Shown here: piece by piece, positions 7,201-8,280 of the stretch | Layout of the letters: each line of letters opens with the position of its first letter | Position numbering within the stretch: the stretch's first letter is position 1 | Origin: an uncultured Subdoligranulum sp. | GTDB lineage: Bacteria > Bacillota_A > Clostridia > Oscillospirales > Ruminococcaceae | NCBI RefSeq assembly: GCF_937890665.1 | Contig: NZ_CALADU010000143.1 | Coordinates: 1-8,280 of the forward strand | Length of the DNA: 8,280 bases | Reading direction: 5' to 3' | The notes under the pieces: generated by a model | What the model was told of the DNA's origin: nothing | The model's database searches: none | Seen by the model: the letters and a program-made list of their open reading frames with translations, nothing else | Translations under genes and position numbers: made by a program

Positions 7201-7579
7201 GCTGGGGCCAGTTGAACTCAATGCCGCCGCTGATCCACGGCCCGGCCAAGCCCACCAAGGCGGGCTTGATCACATGGTTGTAGTAGACGAAGTCGTAGCC
7301 GTTGGTCTTGTCGTAGGCGCGCTGGATGCGGCCGCCCAGTTCGGGCAGGACCATGACAAAGAGGTATTTGTTCTCCAAGCAGAGGGCTTTGTAGGTGCGG
7401 TCCTCCTTCTCGTCATAGATCTTGTCGATGACGCTGTGGGGATAGACCTTGCCGCTGCTGCCTTGGTAGACGCGCTTTTCCAAGAACATGGGGTTTTTGT
7501 CCGGCTGGCCGACGGGGTAGGTGGGGATGGTGACATCCTCTCTCCAAACGGCCACGCCCTCTGTGATATGCTTCATCAT
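4292..7579 (-). CDS. DUF5107 domain protein with C-terminal TPR array
   Basis: This is a large cytoplasmic-looking protein of 1095 residues with no signal peptide or membrane segment. Residues about 15-360 match the DUF5107 family, with LPELGGR (78-84), GGIEFNWPQHHRP (118-130), HVADHHVAPGKKQWTWG (281-297) and PYVELMTGCFTDNQPDF (315-331). The domain is believed to have a mutarotase-like fold. The conserved His127, His128, Glu121 and Glu318 are plausible sugar-binding or catalytic residues, but no reaction is established to my knowledge. Residues 361-445 form a beta-rich linker domain, followed by a Pro/Asp/Lys-rich hinge (446-464). From 466 to the end there are many TPR-type helical repeats, for example YYNLGLCLKLQGKNDDAYDAF and FYYLGDLWYDKRQYDDAVACW, which usually mediate protein contacts. 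Two ATGs are adjacent at the start (7579 and 7576); AGGAGGG lies 9 nt before the first. It is followed 31 nt later by the mutarotase-like gene. Its position in a KDG operon suggests a role in handling a sugar or sugar acid. Confidence 0.85.
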   Translation of the reverse strand: MMKHITEGVAVWREDVTIPTYPVGQPDKNPMFLEKRVYQGSSGKVYPHSVIDKIYDEKEDRTYKALCLENKYLFVMVLPELGGRIQRAYDKTNGYDFVYYNHVIKPALVGLAGPWISGGIEFNWPQHHRPSTFDPVDSTIRENPDGSCTVVVSEIENMFRTKGMASFTIYPDKAYIRIDAQLYNRTPMPQTFLWWANPAVPVNQDTQSVFPPDVHAVMDHGKRDVSRFPIATGVYYKQDYSAGVDISRYKNIPVPTSYMAYHSDYDFVGGYDHGKQAGILHVADHHVAPGKKQWTWGCGDFGQAWDRNLTDSDGPYVELMTGCFTDNQPDFTWLAPYEEKTFTQYFMPYKDVGMIRCASTDVALRLDLDGDTADLAVYATGDLPGARVVLERDGHPLWEQTLDLSPVQTLTTRVEKAGTDATALTLRVYNATGKELLHYTPEAEKIEKTPDPAKAVPDPDKVPTNEDLFLYGQHIEQYRHATYLAEDYYREGLKRDPTDARINNAYGLLLMRRGRLTEAETYFRAAIAKYTRSNPNPYDSEPYYNLGLCLKLQGKNDDAYDAFYKATWSGAWQGPAFYAMACLKAAEGDWELALAHVERSLVQGCHNMEARSLKTAILRHLGRTQEAADFARQSLTIDPMDYAARWELGGQSREAVLADLATNANWALELALEYAGAGLYEEAAAILQDSLRRGGTYPLLHYHLASFLDRLDQGEDAAAQRAQAAVAPSDYCFPHRLEDLLVLQEAVEKNPTDAKGFYYLGDLWYDKRQYDDAVACWERSRDLDPTFPTAHRNLALAYFNKYNRPQDALTEMEQAFALDETDARVLMELDQLRKKLGMDAATRLPLLEKYLPVVQKRDDLYLEYITLHNALGRYKEAYQMLMGRHFHPWEGGEGKVPAQYRLALTEMARQALDSGDAAKAADLLRQATVYPHNLGEGKLAGAQENDIYYYLGLAERALGHEEETEACLRKASVGLSEPAGMMYYNDQPPEMIYYQGLAHRALGDEDGARSRFNKLIDYAEQHLTDHVKIDYFAVSLPDLQIFEEDLDIRNRVHCLFMRGLGLMGRGRTDEARACFAQAHELDPNHVGILLHSRGV

Positions 7580-7609
7580 AAAAGGGTTCCCTCCTGTAAA
7601 AATGAATGG

Positions 7610-8280
7610 TCACAAAGCGGTCGAAGCCGCCTGTTGGAATGCCTGTTCCACGGCGTGCACACAGGCATCCACCGTGTAGTCCACAATGTGGGCCCCCAGT
7701 TCGGGGGTGGCGTCCCGCGGATCGTAGCGGACGGTGTAGTCCGCGTTGGGTCCGTGGGCAAAGGTTTCGCTGTCCACAATGGCGTAGCGGGTGTTGGGCA
7801 GCGGTTCGGGTTTGGGGGGCAGGCGGTCCAGCGCCACCGCCTCGGGGCAGAGATGCTGGAAGATGGCGGTTTCCGCCAAGCCTGCGTGGCCCAGCCCGGC
7901 GCCGCAGCCCTCCCACAGCGCCAAAAGGGTCATGACGCAGCGGCCCGATGCCTGCGATGCCTCGCGGCAGACCCGCTGCAAGATTTCGATTTGGGCGTCG
8001 GCGCCATGCCCGTTGAGCCAGACGATTTGGGCAAAGCCCATATCCAGCAGCATTTGGGTCTGTTGGCGGACGATCTGCTCAAACAAAGCGGGGGGCCAGT
8101 AAAAGCTCTTGATGCTGTTGGCGGGAAAGTCCATGCCCACGATCTGCTCTGTGCCGGTAAAACCGACCTTGCGCAGCGTTTCGGGGCTGCGGGGCGTTTC
8201 GGTGCCGATGTATAGGGGCGGCAGCACCACGCCGCCGGTGCGGCGGGCCAGGGCAGCGGTTTTGCCCGCAACAGATTTGT
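7610..8280 (-). CDS. Creatininase-family amidohydrolase (5' end outside window)
   Basis: The last 222 residues are visible; the N-terminus lies beyond 8280. The family is shown by TGGVVLPPLYIGTE (window residues 14-27), VWLNGHGAD (86-94) with metal-ligand His91, and the C-terminal GHAGLAETAIFQHLCP, which carries the conserved Glu of the active site. Creatininase-family enzymes are metal-dependent and open cyclic amides or cleave related C-N bonds. The usual first metal motif, Glu-x-His in ExHGxHLP, is replaced here by Glu27-Thr-Pro in GTETPRSPETL, so the metal site and substrate probably differ from creatininase itself. The reading frame continues to the window edge with coding-like sequence, so the GTG at 8230 is internal. 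It is the first visible gene of the operon, ending 30 nt before the DUF5107 gene. A lactone or amide of a sugar acid is a possible substrate by context only. Confidence 0.85.
   Translation of the reverse strand, partial: KSVAGKTAALARRTGGVVLPPLYIGTETPRSPETLRKVGFTGTEQIVGMDFPANSIKSFYWPPALFEQIVRQQTQMLLDMGFAQIVWLNGHGADAQIEILQRVCREASQASGRCVMTLLALWEGCGAGLGHAGLAETAIFQHLCPEAVALDRLPPKPEPLPNTRYAIVDSETFAHGPNADYTVRYDPRDATPELGAHIVDYTVDACVHAVEQAFQQAASTAL

Noticed and set aside
4583..8215. A 1210-codon open frame on the plus strand, antisense to the DUF5107 and creatininase-like genes
   Set aside because: Its translation is Gly/Val/Gln-rich without recognisable domains, has no convincing ribosome binding site, and lies opposite two well-supported genes. 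Long antisense frames are expected opposite GC-rich coding sequence.
8228..8230. GTG at 8230 as the start of the creatininase-like gene
   Set aside because: The frame continues upstream to the window edge with sequence that fits the family (ALARRTGG before VVLPPLYIGTE), and no ribosome binding site precedes the GTG.

Overview
This window is a compact, single-strand (all minus) sugar-acid catabolism locus, most likely from a GC-rich gut Clostridia-type Firmicute (Oscillospiraceae/Ruminococcaceae-like). That assignment is an inference from three things: GC-rich genes separated by AT-rich spacers, strong AGGAGG-type ribosome binding sites, and typical Firmicute -10/-35 promoters. No ribosomal or other phylogenetic marker is present.

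Read in the direction of transcription (right to left), the window opens inside a creatininase-family amidohydrolase gene (8280-7610, 5' end outside). It is followed with 24-31 nt spacings by a 1095-residue DUF5107 protein with a long TPR tail (7579-4292), an aldose-1-epimerase/mutarotase-fold protein (4260-3337), a PfkB-family 2-keto-3-deoxygluconate (KDG) kinase (3312-2365) and a KDPG-type aldolase (2340-1693). A strong hairpin terminator (1661-1617) closes this unit. The last two enzymes form a complete lower pathway: KDG + ATP gives KDPG, which is cleaved to pyruvate and glyceraldehyde-3-phosphate. The three upstream genes presumably prepare or sense the sugar that feeds it, but their substrates cannot be read from the sequence.

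A 450-nt AT-rich spacer then carries a near-consensus extended -10 promoter (1382-1354) and a leader of about 175 nt for a DeoR-family repressor (1171-398). This repressor is the obvious candidate local regulator. Its gene ends at a textbook terminator (311-278). The -35 box of a second near-consensus promoter (292-264) lies inside that terminator's stem and drives a GTG-initiated dihydroorotase/hydantoinase-like amidohydrolase, of which only the first 74 codons are visible (224-1).

The most interesting points are the association of a creatininase-like protein and a giant DUF5107-TPR protein with a KDG kinase/aldolase pair, an altered metal-binding motif in the creatininase homologue, a DgoA-like substrate signature in the aldolase, and the promoter folded into a terminator. 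No mobile elements, tRNA/rRNA genes or CRISPR arrays are visible.
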